NCBI RefSeq assembly: GCF_003692615.1
Contig: NZ_CP023540.1
Span: forward strand, 1,612,001 to 1,676,000
Direction of reading: 5' to 3'
DNA from: Chryseobacterium sp. 6424
GTDB taxonomy: Bacteria; Bacteroidota; Bacteroidia; Flavobacteriales; Weeksellaceae
Length of the DNA: 64,000 nt
Part shown: positions 35,770-46,414 of the stretch, in pieces
How positions within the stretch are numbered: position 1 is the stretch's first letter
Layout: each line of letters opens with the position of its first letter
Program-made: the position numbers and the translations under genes
Notes under the pieces: model-generated
What the model saw: only the letters and a program-made list of their open reading frames with translations
Database searches by the model: none
Told to the model about the DNA's origin: nothing

Positions 35770-36363
35770 CTACATTTTCTCCTTAACAAAAGCCGAAACC
35801 GTCAGTCTATGAACATTCAGGATTCTACCGATTGCAGAATAAGACACTTTTTTGTCGAGAAGTTCTTTGATTTTCTTTTCCTGTCCTGTGAGTTTTGTTT
35901 TTGCTGATTTTCTTCCTTTCGGACGGCCAAGAATCACGCCTTCAGCTTTCTTCCTTGCGAGTGCTTCTTTTGTCCTTTGAGAAATGAGGTTGCGCTCTAT
36001 TTCTGCGGATAAGCCAAAAGCAAATGCCAGAACTTTTGAATTGATGTCGCTTCCCAAACGGTAATTGTCTTTTATGGTCCAAACCTGAATATCGCGGTTC
36101 ATACATTTGTTAAGGATTCCCATAATCATTAAAAGGTTTCTACCTAGACGAGAAAGTTCGGAACAGATGAGCACATCTCCTTTTTTCATTTTTTTGAGAA
36201 GCTTGCCGAGTTTTCTTTCTTCCAATTTTTTGGAACCGGAAATGGTTTCTTCCAGCCATTTGTCTACTACCACAATACTTCGTTCGCAAAACTGGTTGAT
36301 TTCGTAGCGCTGGTTTTCTACTGTCTGTTTGTCGGTGCTGACTCTAATGTAACCGTAAATCAT
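35770..36363 (-). CDS. Serine recombinase (resolvase/invertase)
   Basis: A 197-aa small serine recombinase: catalytic Ser9 in YIRVSTDKQ, SELSRLGRN near 70, the GLSAEIERNLISQRTKEAL long-helix region, GRPKGRK, and a C-terminal HTH (YSAIGRILNVHRLTVSAFV). It is similar in layout to the Pin/Mpi-type invertases and Tn3-type resolvases. It catalyses inversion or resolution between short inverted or direct sites. I see no clear crossover pair at its borders. The gene start lies 57 bases from the truncated methylase. Confidence 0.85.
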   Translation of the reverse strand: MIYGYIRVSTDKQTVENQRYEINQFCERSIVVVDKWLEETISGSKKLEERKLGKLLKKMKKGDVLICSELSRLGRNLLMIMGILNKCMNRDIQVWTIKDNYRLGSDINSKVLAFAFGLSAEIERNLISQRTKEALARKKAEGVILGRPKGRKSAKTKLTGQEKKIKELLDKKVSYSAIGRILNVHRLTVSAFVKEKM

Positions 36364-36422
36364 AGTTTAATTTTTTAAATTTAAGTGTTTAAAATAAACC
36401 AAAATCATATAAAATAAAACTT

Positions 36423-39270
36423 AGTTATTTTTTCATCAAGGAAAATGAGGATTTTGAAAGTAAAAGACTTTCAGGAAACAAAACCGATTTTTTCTATTCC
36501 GAAATTGCGAAACCTGCTATTGATGCCGTAATTGAAAGTTTGGAATACACCCATTTCAACCTGAAAGATTTTGAAAAATTTGTCCGAAATGACATCAAGG
36601 AAGACGATAATAACCTGATTGCACTTTTCAAAATACTATCTCCACAGCATTTGCTTAAACTTCCGTTTATCAATGACAGTAACACTCTCGACAAAAGTTT
36701 CTATAACGAATTACTGCATATTATTGGACTTGTTGAAACCAAAGATGGCGGAAAAAGATTAATCGAAAGGAATAAACCTGCACAAAGAAACTCCGGATCT
36801 TTACTTGAGGATACGATCATTCAACTCGACACTTTGGATAAAGTAAATCGTGTTAAAAAATCGTTTCTGTACGGTGAAACTACGGACGAGAAGTTATTCA
36901 ATATTGCGTTGGAACTCAATATTACCTGGATTAACCGTGTTTTATTTTTGAAATTATTGGAAGGTCAGCTAATCAATTATCACGGTGGTGATAAATCCTA
37001 TGCGTTTCTGAACTTTTATAAACTGCGCCAGTATGACGATCTCAACACTTTGTTTTTTCAGGTTTTGGCCAAAAAGTTTGAGGACCGCAATTCTGATGTC
37101 CGAAAAGCATTTGAAAAAGTGCCTTATCTGAACAGTTCCTTGTTCGAACCGACCGAATTGGAGCATACCACATTAATGATGAGCAATCTTCGGGATGATA
37201 AAAAAATTCCGTTGTTGGGAAATACCGTTTTGAAAGATGGACAAGGTAAAAAAAGAACAGGCGAACTCAATACCTTACAATATTTGTTCGAGTTTTTGGA
37301 TGCTTATGATTTTGCAAGTGAAGGAACGGAAGAAATTCAGGAAGAAAATAAAACTATTATCAACGCCTCGGTTTTAGGACTTATTTTCGAAAAAATCAAC
37401 GGATATAAGGACGGAAGTTTTTACACACCTGGTTCTATCACAATGTATATGAGCCGTGAAGTATTGCGGAAAGCGGTAATTGAAAAATTCAACAGTTTAA
37501 AAGATTGGAACTGTCAGGATTTTACCCAACTCTATAACAAAATTGAGGATGTAAAAGAAGCCAATGAGATTGTAAATTCAGTCAAAATTTGTGATCCTGC
37601 AGTGGGTTCCGGCCATTTCCTGGTTTCTGTTCTTAATGAAATGATTTCTATTAAAAATGATCTTGGAATTTTAGCGGATAAAAACGGTAAAAAATTCAAA
37701 GACTATAATGTTGAAGTTGAAAGCGATGAAATTGTCATTACAGATACCAACACCAGCAAACTGTTCCGCTACAACCCTAAAAACCAAGAAAGCCAGCGCG
37801 TTCAAGAAACCCTTTTTCACGAAAAGCAGACCATTATTGAAAACTGCCTTTTTGGAGTTGACCTAAACCCGAATTCCGTTAAAATTTGCCGTCTTCGTCT
37901 GTGGATTGAGTTGCTGAAAAATGCCTACTATAAATCTGAAACCTAACTTGAAACCTTACCGAATATTGATATCAATATCAAAAACGGAAACTCGCTTATT
38001 AGTCGCTTTCCTTTAGACAGCGATTTGAAATCAGCGTTCAAAAAATCAAAAGTTACGGTTGAAGATTACAAAAATGCAGTTCGCGAGTACAAAGAAGCAG
38101 AAAGCAAGGAGAAGAAAAGAAGTCTTGAAGAATTTTTGGTTGCTCTGAAAAATGATTTCAGAACTGAAATCAGCCGAAACAGCAAAGAGATGAAAAATCT
38201 CAATCTGTTGCGCGGAAAATATTTTACAAAGTATGGAAGTGAGCAACTTTTCGGTGAGGAATTAACCAAGGCACAACAAAAAGACAAAAAAGACCTTGAA
38301 AATAAAATTCAGAAAATTGAGGATGTTATTGAGGAAGTAAAAAGCAATAAGATTTATGAAAATGCCTTTGAGTGGCGCTTCGAATTTCCGGAAGTGCTGG
38401 ATGATGAAGGCAACTTTATTGGCTTTGATGTGATTATTGGAAATCCGCCGTATATCCAGTTGCAGAAAATGGGTGCGGAAAGCGATGCTTTGGAAAAAGC
38501 AAGTTTTAAAACTTACACCAAAACCGGTGACATTTACAGCTTATTCTATGAGCAGGGATACAATATTCTGCGTGAAAATGGTTTACTGATGTTCATTACT
38601 TCCAACAAATGGATGCGGGCAAATTATGGCGAAAGTCTTCGTCGTTTCTTTGTGGAGCAAACCAATCCATTAACTCTGATTGATTTTTCCGGAAATCAAA
38701 TTTTTGATACTGCCACTGTAGATACCAATATTCTGATGTATGCTAAGCAAAAAAATGAGTTCAAAACACAGGCTTGCATCATCAAAGAAAAGCTGTTAAA
38801 TAATTTGAGCGTTTTTGTTAGTCAGAACTCTGTTTTTTCAGATTTTAGAAATTCTGAAAGTTGGGTGATTCTTTCAACTATTGAAAGGCACATTAAAGAC
38901 AAAATTGAGAAAGTAGGCAAACCCCTGAAAGATTGGGATATTTCAATTAATTATGGGATTAAAACAGGTTTTAATGATGCGTTTATCATTACGGGCGAAA
39001 AGCGAAAAGAACTGATAAAACAGGATCCTAAAAGTGAAGAAATTATACGACCGATTTTACGTGGCAGGGACATTAAAAGATACGGATATGATTTCGCTGA
39101 TTTATGGTTAATTAATACACACAATGGAATTAAGGAAAAAGGGATAAAGCCTGTAAATATCGAGGATTATCCTGCAGTTAAAAAACATTTGGATTCCTAC
39201 TATGATTCATTGAAAAAAAGATTTGATAAGGGTGACACTCCGTATAACTTACGGAACTGTGCGTATATGG
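36423..39270 (+). pseudogene. Eco57I-like DNA methylase/restriction enzyme, broken in three ways
   Basis: The reading frame carries SAM motif I (CDPAVGSGHFLVS near 37590) and the adenine-methylase box NPPY (IIGNPPYIQLQ near 38440), plus a target-recognition part. Three lesions are visible: homology already exists at 36423 without a start codon (FFIKENEDFESKRLSGNK), so the 5' end is gone; an in-frame TAA at 37944-37946 interrupts KSET/LETLPNIDINIKNGNSL; and the frame changes at about 39269 into an AraC-family gene. The intact form would be a type IIG-like restriction-modification protein. This copy is not functional unless the stop is bypassed. Confidence 0.8.
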
Positions 39271-40429
39271 AGATTTACATCCTAACACCATTTTTAATAA
39301 TAGCAAAGGCTACCTCAACAGTTTACACCAAGCCACCATCTGCTACAGGAATTTGGGAAATTACAAAAAGGCGGATTCATTAGTAGAAGTGGGACTAAAT
39401 TTCACAAATAAAAGTAAAGAGTTTCCTTTAGAACAAGCCTATTTTACAAAATGCAAAGGGATATTCGAGTATTATCAAAAAAATTATGATGATGCAATTC
39501 AAAATCTTACCAGCGCGTTACCAGTGCTTAAAAAAAACAATGATTTTTCCTGGACATCAGTTGCAGATTTTTATATTGGGAAAAGTTATTTAGGATTGGG
39601 AAAACAAGAACAGGCGATACAGCAGTTTGAGAAGGTTGATTCTATTTTCCAAAAACACAAATTTATTGTTCCGGAACTACGCGAAAATTATGAACTGCTC
39701 ATCAAATATTGGAAAGAGAAAAAGAATGATAAACAAGAACTCCACTACACCAAGAATTTGCTGAAAGCAGACAGCATTTTAGCCAAGGACTTCCCTTATC
39801 TCTCTGCAAAAATTCATAAAGATTACGATACTCAAATTTTAGAGGATGCGAAGGGTAAATTAGAAAAGCAAAATTATTGGAGTTTAGGTGCAATATTATT
39901 ATTAATTCTCGCTGTAATTGGATTAATTTTTATAGCATGGAAGCTTTATCAAAAAGAAAAACTCATCAGAAAAAAATATTCCGAATTAGAAGAGAGATTA
40001 CAAACTCACCAACCTACACCAGCAGTTTCTTACGAAAATATTCCGCAACAAAGTAAAGCCGTAATTAGCAAAGATGTTTTCACTGATTTGGCTGAAAAGC
40101 TAAAAGAATTTGAAGATACAAAAAGTTTTAAAGAAAAAGGAATAACCCTTCCTCAACTGGCGGAAAATTTTAAAACTAATACAACATATCTCTCCCAATA
40201 TATCAATGATGTGATGGGCGTGAATTTCAATAAGTATATCTCTACTCTACGGATCAACTATGTCACCGACCTCATGTATAACGACGCTAAAGTTTTGAGC
40301 TATTCAGTACAGGGTTTGGCAGATGAATGTGGGATTTCTTCGCGACAAAACTTTTCAGATCTCTTTTTGGAAATAAATGGGATCCGTCCGACAGATTTTA
40401 TTAAGCAGAGGAAAAAGGAACTTGAATAA
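39269..40429 (+). pseudogene. AraC/TPR regulator lacking its N-terminal half
   Basis: Homologous to the C-terminal two thirds of the regulator at 18044-19750, starting at GDLHPNTIFNNSKGYL. It retains TPR helices, the membrane segment (NYWSLGAILLLILAVIG) and the full AraC HTH (LPQLAENFKTNTTYLSQYI, YSVQGLADECGISSRQNF). The signal sequence and first roughly 180 residues are missing, replaced by the methylase fragment. A TTG at 39353 could start a shorter product, but membrane insertion and sensing would be lost. Confidence 0.75.
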
Positions 40430-40474
40430 TATCATAAAATTAAGAGTAAATATTCCTTAAAAGATTAAAATTAC

Positions 40475-40496
40475 GTCATTATTTATAAATTACGAC
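40475..40496. promoter_or_regulatory. 22-bp palindromic motif, site 3
   Basis: Pattern GTC-ATT-ATTTATAAAT-TA-CGAC, the third copy of the motif seen at 8734 and 17898. It lies 86-107 bases upstream of the AraC-like gene start at 40582 and just after the truncated AraC/TPR gene. Confidence 0.5.
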
Positions 40497-40581
40497 TTAT
40501 ATATTTTGTGTCATAAACATTTAGGTCTTATTTTTCTGAAAAAATGAATTTCATTTTTTGCAAAGGAAAAAATTAGACTGT

Positions 40582-41307
40582 ATGAATATAGGTATTCTTA
40601 AAATTGCAGATGATAAAATTGAAGAGGCATTTAATTTATTTTCAGAACTTCCATTTGAAGATTCTGTTTACAGCCTTCTTCTGCTGAAAAAAATAATGGA
40701 GGAAAGCAGGGAAATGCTTTCTTTTTATATTGATTTTTTCAAAACGATTTTTCCTGATTTTTTAATCAATCTTCAAAGCAGTAATTATTATTCTAATGAA
40801 GAAAAAATTCCTTTTTCCTTGAAATCATCCTTCCAAAAAAATCATAAAAGATTCCTACAGGTTGTACGAACTCTCCATGTAAGCAAACAAACACTAACTT
40901 TTCAAATTGGATTCAAAATCGACCATATTGATAATCCAGTTTATTTGTTACACACGGTAATATTGACAACTCAAAATATAGACTTTAAAAATCATAGATT
41001 TAAGTACTTGAATAAAATTTTAGTTCAAGCATTAAATGAGGAAAATTTTTCAATTAAAAATGAATCCGAAATTAACTATCGACAATTTCTTAAGGATTCC
41101 AAAGACTATTATGGCTCCTCGCATCAAGCCTTTGTTTTGAAAATGAAAATGGTAAACGCCATCAGAGACATTATGTTTACCAATCTCACTTTAAAAGAAA
41201 TTGCATTTAAAAACAATTTTTCAAGTTACATAGCCATGTATAATGCCTTCCACAAGACCAACTTTCTAAATCTCTCTAAAATACCTAGATATTGCAAAAA
41301 GTTTTAG
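40582..41307 (+). CDS. AraC-like regulator (atypical)
   Basis: A 241-aa protein; the ATG at 40582 (MNIGILKIADDKI) is preferred over 40558 because the upstream codons look non-coding. The last 60 residues form an AraC-type double HTH (AIRDIMFTNLTLKEIAFKNN, then SSYIAMYNAFHKT), although the second helix pair is shorter than usual. The N-terminal 170 residues resemble no ligand-binding domain I know. It is followed by a small secreted-protein gene and then, convergently, by the SusD/SusC/TlpA operon, which it may regulate. Confidence 0.6.
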   Translation: MNIGILKIADDKIEEAFNLFSELPFEDSVYSLLLLKKIMEESREMLSFYIDFFKTIFPDFLINLQSSNYYSNEEKIPFSLKSSFQKNHKRFLQVVRTLHVSKQTLTFQIGFKIDHIDNPVYLLHTVILTTQNIDFKNHRFKYLNKILVQALNEENFSIKNESEINYRQFLKDSKDYYGSSHQAFVLKMKMVNAIRDIMFTNLTLKEIAFKNNFSSYIAMYNAFHKTNFLNLSKIPRYCKKF

Positions 41308-41508
41308 TAATCAAAATTAATAATACATCAAGCATCATTAATAATGTTTTCTGAGATAAATAATATAATATTCTCAATAATCAAAATGTTTATTATTCCA
41401 ATGTTAGTGAATTTTGTGTTACAATTTAATTCAGAATTAAATAAGAAAATTAACTCTAACCAAAGTTTTTTATGGCAACCTTTTTTTACAGAAAAAAAGA
41501 CCTGGACA

Positions 41509-41823
41509 ATGAAAAATACGCATCTATTAAAAATTGGAATTTTCACGTTATTTATTTTGGCTTTGTTATTCTCAATCCAATCCTTTGAAAAATCTGAGAA
41601 TGTTGTTACTGACACTGTTTATTACTACAACAGTAGTGATACGACAGAAGGAGCTTTCGGAAATGTTTCAAATTGGAGTCCAAGCGGCAGCTCATCCTGT
41701 CAGTCCAATGGAGCAAGACCTTGCCATATTTTGGTAGCCGAAGGCACTTCTCTAGAAGAATACATTGGTGGAATGAGCAACTCACAAGTTTTAGCAATTA
41801 ATCCTGGAGAAAGAAAACCTTAG
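41509..41823 (+). CDS. Small secreted protein, DUF6520-like
   Basis: The longer frame opens at 41344, but the ATG at 41509 begins a signal peptide (MKNTHLLKIGIFTLFILALL), giving 104 aa. The mature part has a Ser/Asn-rich strand region and two Cys eight residues apart (SSCQSNGARPCHILVAEG). This resembles the short two-Cys exported proteins (DUF6520-like) that Bacteroidetes encode next to SusC/SusD/TlpA operons; the assignment is tentative. It converges with susD, separated by a shared terminator. Confidence 0.55.
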   Translation: MKNTHLLKIGIFTLFILALLFSIQSFEKSENVVTDTVYYYNSSDTTEGAFGNVSNWSPSGSSSCQSNGARPCHILVAEGTSLEEYIGGMSNSQVLAINPGERKP

Positions 41824-41836
41824 CCAATTTTTAAAG

Positions 41837-41858
41837 CAGGGATGCCCACGCATCCCTG
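41837..41858. terminator. Bidirectional terminator
   Basis: A perfect 9-bp stem CAGGGATGC/GCATCCCTG with loop CCAC, located in the 36 bases between two convergent genes, with T/A-rich flanks on both sides. Confidence 0.8.
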
Positions 41859-41859
41859 A

Positions 41860-43209
41860 TTATCTTGGATTCTGTTGCATGCCAGTTAATTTAATAATAT
41901 CTTCGGGAATTGCTATTGCATACTTTAAATCATTTGGTTGCAAAATGTATGATTGACCATTTACATTTCTGTTCAGAACAATATTCTTTCCTTGCAAATT
42001 TAGACGCTTTATGTCTGCCCACCTCAAACCCCTTAATATCAGCTCCTTTCTCCGTTCTGTCAAAACAATCTCCAAAGCATCTTCTTGTGTAGAAGCAGAA
42101 AAAGGAATGAAAGTCCCAATTTTCCATCTTTTTTCTGATAATTCGTTAAGTTTTGCTAAACCATCGACAATATTACCTTTCCTTATATAAGATTCAGCTG
42201 CCATTAAAAAGATTTCATCAACAGCTATACCGCATAAAGGGCCATTAGAATTTAGATAATAGCCTTTAAATAGAATTTCTCCAGATGCATTGGTTCTGAA
42301 AAAAATATTTTTCCTTAAGTCGTTGTCACTGTAACTGTTGAATAACGAAAGAGGAATTTTGGCCGGTATAAGATGATAATCATATTTCATGGCTCCCCAA
42401 AACAAAATTTCTTCATTCAAGTCATTTATTGGAAAATCCGCTTGTTGATTTAGTTGATTATAGTTCAAAAGTTTGCTATTACTCTTAAGAGATTCCAATG
42501 AATATTTCAGCGAATTTTCATAATCTCCCATATAAAGGTAGGTTCTTGCCAAAATACCTTGTGCTGCTGTTTTGGACATTCTTGTTACAGATATCTGCTT
42601 CTCTGGCAGTAAATCGATTGCACTTTTTAAATCAGCAATTATTTGCGCATAAGTATCTTGAAGCGAAGACCTTGTCGACGGAGCATTCATGTCGGGGTCA
42701 AGTTTTAATGGTAATCCCAAATCGTTTCCTGCAGTAGCAGAATTGTAGGCTTTGCACCATGCTTGAACACCATCTAAATAACGTATTGCCCTTAATGCTA
42801 GCGCTTGTCCTTTAACATTATCAGCATCAATTCCTGTCAGATTGTAATCATTAATATTTTTTAATACAGAATTGCAAATATATATTGCGCGATAGCAATG
42901 CACCCACGCATTGCCAACTGATACAGGCGGTGTTACATTATCTGGCTGCCATGTATATAATCGTTTATATTCATCATAAGGGAGCGAATTATAGTCTGAA
43001 TCATTGAGATAAATATCATCAGAGCTGGTTTCGGCAATACTTGAAAAATCAATATTTATAAATCCATACTGATCTAACAAAGCCTGATTGTCTTCAATTT
43101 TTTCTGGTATTGCCAATTTAACATCAGATTTTTCTGATAAAAAATCACGGCAATTAGTTAAAGTAATTAAAATTATCACTAAAACTTTTAATCTATAAAT
43201 TCTATTCAT
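41860..43209 (-). CDS. SusD/RagB-family lipoprotein
   Basis: A 449-aa outer-surface lipoprotein: signal peptide with lipobox LTNC near residue 20, the opening CRDFLSEKSD typical of SusD, TPR-like helices (QALALRAIRYLDGVQAW, AAQGILARTYLYMGDYENS) and the C-terminal half with ERRKELILRGLRWADIKRL. It forms the lid of a SusC barrel and captures the ligand. It follows the SusC gene by 6 bases. Whether the substrate is glycan or peptide is not evident; no glycosidase gene is nearby, and a thioredoxin-like partner points away from ordinary polysaccharide use. Confidence 0.9.
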   Translation of the reverse strand: MNRIYRLKVLVIILITLTNCRDFLSEKSDVKLAIPEKIEDNQALLDQYGFINIDFSSIAETSSDDIYLNDSDYNSLPYDEYKRLYTWQPDNVTPPVSVGNAWVHCYRAIYICNSVLKNINDYNLTGIDADNVKGQALALRAIRYLDGVQAWCKAYNSATAGNDLGLPLKLDPDMNAPSTRSSLQDTYAQIIADLKSAIDLLPEKQISVTRMSKTAAQGILARTYLYMGDYENSLKYSLESLKSNSKLLNYNQLNQQADFPINDLNEEILFWGAMKYDYHLIPAKIPLSLFNSYSDNDLRKNIFFRTNASGEILFKGYYLNSNGPLCGIAVDEIFLMAAESYIRKGNIVDGLAKLNELSEKRWKIGTFIPFSASTQEDALEIVLTERRKELILRGLRWADIKRLNLQGKNIVLNRNVNGQSYILQPNDLKYAIAIPEDIIKLTGMQQNPR

Positions 43210-43215
43210 AATTTT

Positions 43216-46200
43216 TTAAAATTTTGTTTTTAATCCAAATGCAATAGTTAATGGGGCTTTGAGTGTATTGTTTCCAAGACTAAAATCCGGATCAATATCT
43301 TGCTTAGTTGCTTTCCATAGAAGTCCAATATTTGAGATGTTACAATATAGATCCAAAGATTTAAGCGGAAGGTTATTTAGCATTTCCTGAGATAATGAAT
43401 AATTAAAATTGATAAACTGTAATCTTACGTGATCCCCTTTTTCAACTAAAATACTTGATCCAGCGTAAAATGCATCTCTGTTTGTATTAGTTTTATATAT
43501 ATTTGAAGGTACGTTTGTAATAAGTTCGTCCCCAGGTTTCTGCCATCTTAATGCATAATCGCTATGCCCAGCCCAATCTCTATACAGATTGGTATAGTTA
43601 ATCGAGCTTCTCCTAAACCAGTAGCCAAGTTTATAAGTAACTCCCAAATCCAAAGTAAAATTTTTGAATGATATTGTATTAATAAAAGAACCATATAGTG
43701 TAGGAACAGCAGAACCGAAATACTGTAAATCTTTTAAATCCGTACCTACCCCTGTTATTTTTGCATAATCCTTACTTATTTCTCCGTTTAGATAACCTTG
43801 CGGATCTCCAGTAGCAGGGTCTAATCCAGCCCATTTATAAGCAAATATGGAATATACCGGTAACCCTTCCACACCTGAAATTGGGACTGGTGAAACGACA
43901 AACTGCCGGCCAACAGTATTGGATAGAAAATATTTTGTAACTTTTTCTTTTGCGACGCTAAAATTAATAAGACTGCTCCACTGAATTTTACTATTAATAT
44001 TTAATGTTCTTAATTCTATATCAGCACCATTTGACTTCATCCCTGCAACATTCCATAGCATACTTATTATTCCGGTCGTATAATCCATTGGTGTCTGGCC
44101 AAACAAATTACTCCCCTTTTTATTAAAATAGTCGATTGAACCGCTCACTCTTGAATTTTTTGACGAAAATTCAAGACCCAGATTAAATGTTTTTATTGTT
44201 TCCCATTTAAGATTTGGATTAAAATAATTACTAAACTGAGCCATTTTTGTTCCTGTGTAAATTGAATTATTTGCTGAGTAAGAAACCGTAGAAACCGCAA
44301 CCATTGCAGGATCAACGTTTCCATTATAACCATAGGAACTGCGGATCTTTAATTTAGGAAGCGTATCCCATTTGTAAAATTCCTCATTCGAAATGATCCA
44401 AGCTAACCCGCCAGACCAAAACGGATTCCATTGATTATTTGTCTTAAGCCCGAATAAATTACTGGCATCCCTTCTAGCGCTTGCTGAGAATATCAATCTT
44501 TTATCGTAAATATATGCTGCGTTCGCAAATACAGAAACAAACCTGTTAGTAGTTTCCCCCATAGCATTTAAATTGTCAATGAATGAATTTCCACCGGTGA
44601 TAACAGGGTACGGTTTGGTAAAGTCAACAACACCAGCAGTATGATTGTTTGTATTATATCCGTAAAATCTGTTATTCATATATTCATTGTTAATATCTCT
44701 AATTTCAATACCGCCCAATCCATTAATCTGACTTTTATTCCAATTGGTACCATAATTTAGCTGTGTTCTTAAATTATTTACTCTCAAATGAGAAACGGAT
44801 CTTCCATATATGCTCCCACGCGGAACAGCATAAGTTAAGCTTCCATTAGAATTGAGTTGCGTAAACCTATTAATGTAATTAATAGTGTAGTAGCTTTTTT
44901 CGTCCTGTAAATTTTCTGCAACACCAATATTATTTTGAAATTGGTATTTTAAATCCATATCCAGTCCCTTCATAATTTTATAATTTAAACCAGCAGCAAT
45001 AATAATCTCATTGTTTTTTGAGGACGAAATATTATGCTGCCAATCCGTTAAAGGATAATAATTCCAATCTAATAATTTCCCGTTGCCCAACGCGATTTTA
45101 TAATCCTGATTATATCCCGCAAATACGGGTAAGCCATTACCAAATTCGTCGGCTAACTGCATATAAGGAACAGCGTTGTTATTTTTCATTGATACTGTTC
45201 CATACGGCGTTCTTCCACTTTTTGTTTCTGTAGCATTGTATTGTATCGAATAGTTAAATTTGATTGCATCGTTTGGCTGCCATGTATTTTGAATCCTCGA
45301 ATTTATCCTTTTATACCGTTCGTCCAAATTACCTTCATTATCATCATAACCGAGATTATAAGACCAGGAAAATCGATTACTTCCGCCAGAAACATCAAAA
45401 GCATATTGTGTGTTGATAGAGGCTTTGTACATATATCTTTTAAACTCCTCCCTCATATCAATCTGTTTCCATTTGTTAAGCTGCTCAATTACCGCGGAAT
45501 GATCTACCAGACCTTTTTTTTCCTTATCTAACAATGCAACTACTGGCGATATAACTGGATGGCTGGAAGAATTAATATCCGTATTGTAAAACCCTCTGCT
45601 AAACAACTCCTGTTCTAACTCAATAAAATCGGCACTGGATATTTGCTTAATGTAACTTAAATCAGGTTTCCCCGTAACGATGGTATTCATTGTGAAGTTA
45701 AAAGAAGTCGGCTGATTGAATTTGCCTGTCTTGGTAGTAATTACAATAACCCCGTTTGCTGCTCTGGCTCCCCAAATACTCGCTGCAGAGGCATCCTTGA
45801 GAATGGTAATGTTTTCAACAATATTCGGATTTATATTCCCGAGGTCACCATCGTAAGGAAAATTATCAATTACAATCAGAGGTGATTTCGGTCCTCTGAT
45901 TGTACTTAGCCCCCTTATCATAAACTGCGGTTTTGTTAAGGATGTCCCTTTATCCACGATGATTCCAACCGCTATTCCCGGCAAACGGTCTAGGACATTT
46001 GTGGAAACCTGATTTTTGAACAACCGATTGTCAACCTCAGTAAATGAGCCGGTAGCTCTTTCTTTAGGGATTTTCTGATATCCTGTTGAAAGCAGACTAA
46101 CACCTTCAATTTCCTTTATTTTGTACTTAAGCCTAATTATAAAATTAGATTTATTCAACTGATCCACAGAAAATTCAACTGTCTCATAGCCGTTAAATCT

Positions 46201-46410
46201 AAATTTGACTTTTTTGCCTTCCTGTGTTATTGGAAGTTCAAATTTTCCATATTGGTCTGTGAGCGCAAGTTTGTCAGAATCTTCAAATGATACATTAACT
46301 CCGGTTAAGGGAAGATTAGTGGATTCGTCTATCACAGTTCCACGAAGCATTTTTTGGGCATGAAGTAATGATCCCAATATTATTAGCGTAATAAACAAAG
46401 ATTTCTTCAT
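43216..46410 (-). CDS. SusC/RagA-family TonB-linked outer membrane protein
   Basis: The ATG at 46410 (MKKSLFITLIILGSLLHAQ) is preferred over 46443 because it opens the signal peptide and avoids overlap with the upstream gene; the protein is then 1064 aa. Next come a carboxypeptidase-regulatory-like domain (RGTVIDESTNLPLTGVNV), a plug (ERATGSFTEVDNRLFKNQV, LDRLPGIAVGI, SIWGARAANGVIVITTK) and a barrel of about 850 residues. It imports a ligand delivered by SusD. Order: TlpA-like, SusC, SusD. Confidence 0.9.
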   Translation of the reverse strand: MKKSLFITLIILGSLLHAQKMLRGTVIDESTNLPLTGVNVSFEDSDKLALTDQYGKFELPITQEGKKVKFRFNGYETVEFSVDQLNKSNFIIRLKYKIKEIEGVSLLSTGYQKIPKERATGSFTEVDNRLFKNQVSTNVLDRLPGIAVGIIVDKGTSLTKPQFMIRGLSTIRGPKSPLIVIDNFPYDGDLGNINPNIVENITILKDASAASIWGARAANGVIVITTKTGKFNQPTSFNFTMNTIVTGKPDLSYIKQISSADFIELEQELFSRGFYNTDINSSSHPVISPVVALLDKEKKGLVDHSAVIEQLNKWKQIDMREEFKRYMYKASINTQYAFDVSGGSNRFSWSYNLGYDDNEGNLDERYKRINSRIQNTWQPNDAIKFNYSIQYNATETKSGRTPYGTVSMKNNNAVPYMQLADEFGNGLPVFAGYNQDYKIALGNGKLLDWNYYPLTDWQHNISSSKNNEIIIAAGLNYKIMKGLDMDLKYQFQNNIGVAENLQDEKSYYTINYINRFTQLNSNGSLTYAVPRGSIYGRSVSHLRVNNLRTQLNYGTNWNKSQINGLGGIEIRDINNEYMNNRFYGYNTNNHTAGVVDFTKPYPVITGGNSFIDNLNAMGETTNRFVSVFANAAYIYDKRLIFSASARRDASNLFGLKTNNQWNPFWSGGLAWIISNEEFYKWDTLPKLKIRSSYGYNGNVDPAMVAVSTVSYSANNSIYTGTKMAQFSNYFNPNLKWETIKTFNLGLEFSSKNSRVSGSIDYFNKKGSNLFGQTPMDYTTGIISMLWNVAGMKSNGADIELRTLNINSKIQWSSLINFSVAKEKVTKYFLSNTVGRQFVVSPVPISGVEGLPVYSIFAYKWAGLDPATGDPQGYLNGEISKDYAKITGVGTDLKDLQYFGSAVPTLYGSFINTISFKNFTLDLGVTYKLGYWFRRSSINYTNLYRDWAGHSDYALRWQKPGDELITNVPSNIYKTNTNRDAFYAGSSILVEKGDHVRLQFINFNYSLSQEMLNNLPLKSLDLYCNISNIGLLWKATKQDIDPDFSLGNNTLKAPLTIAFGLKTKF

Positions 46411-46414
46411 ATTG

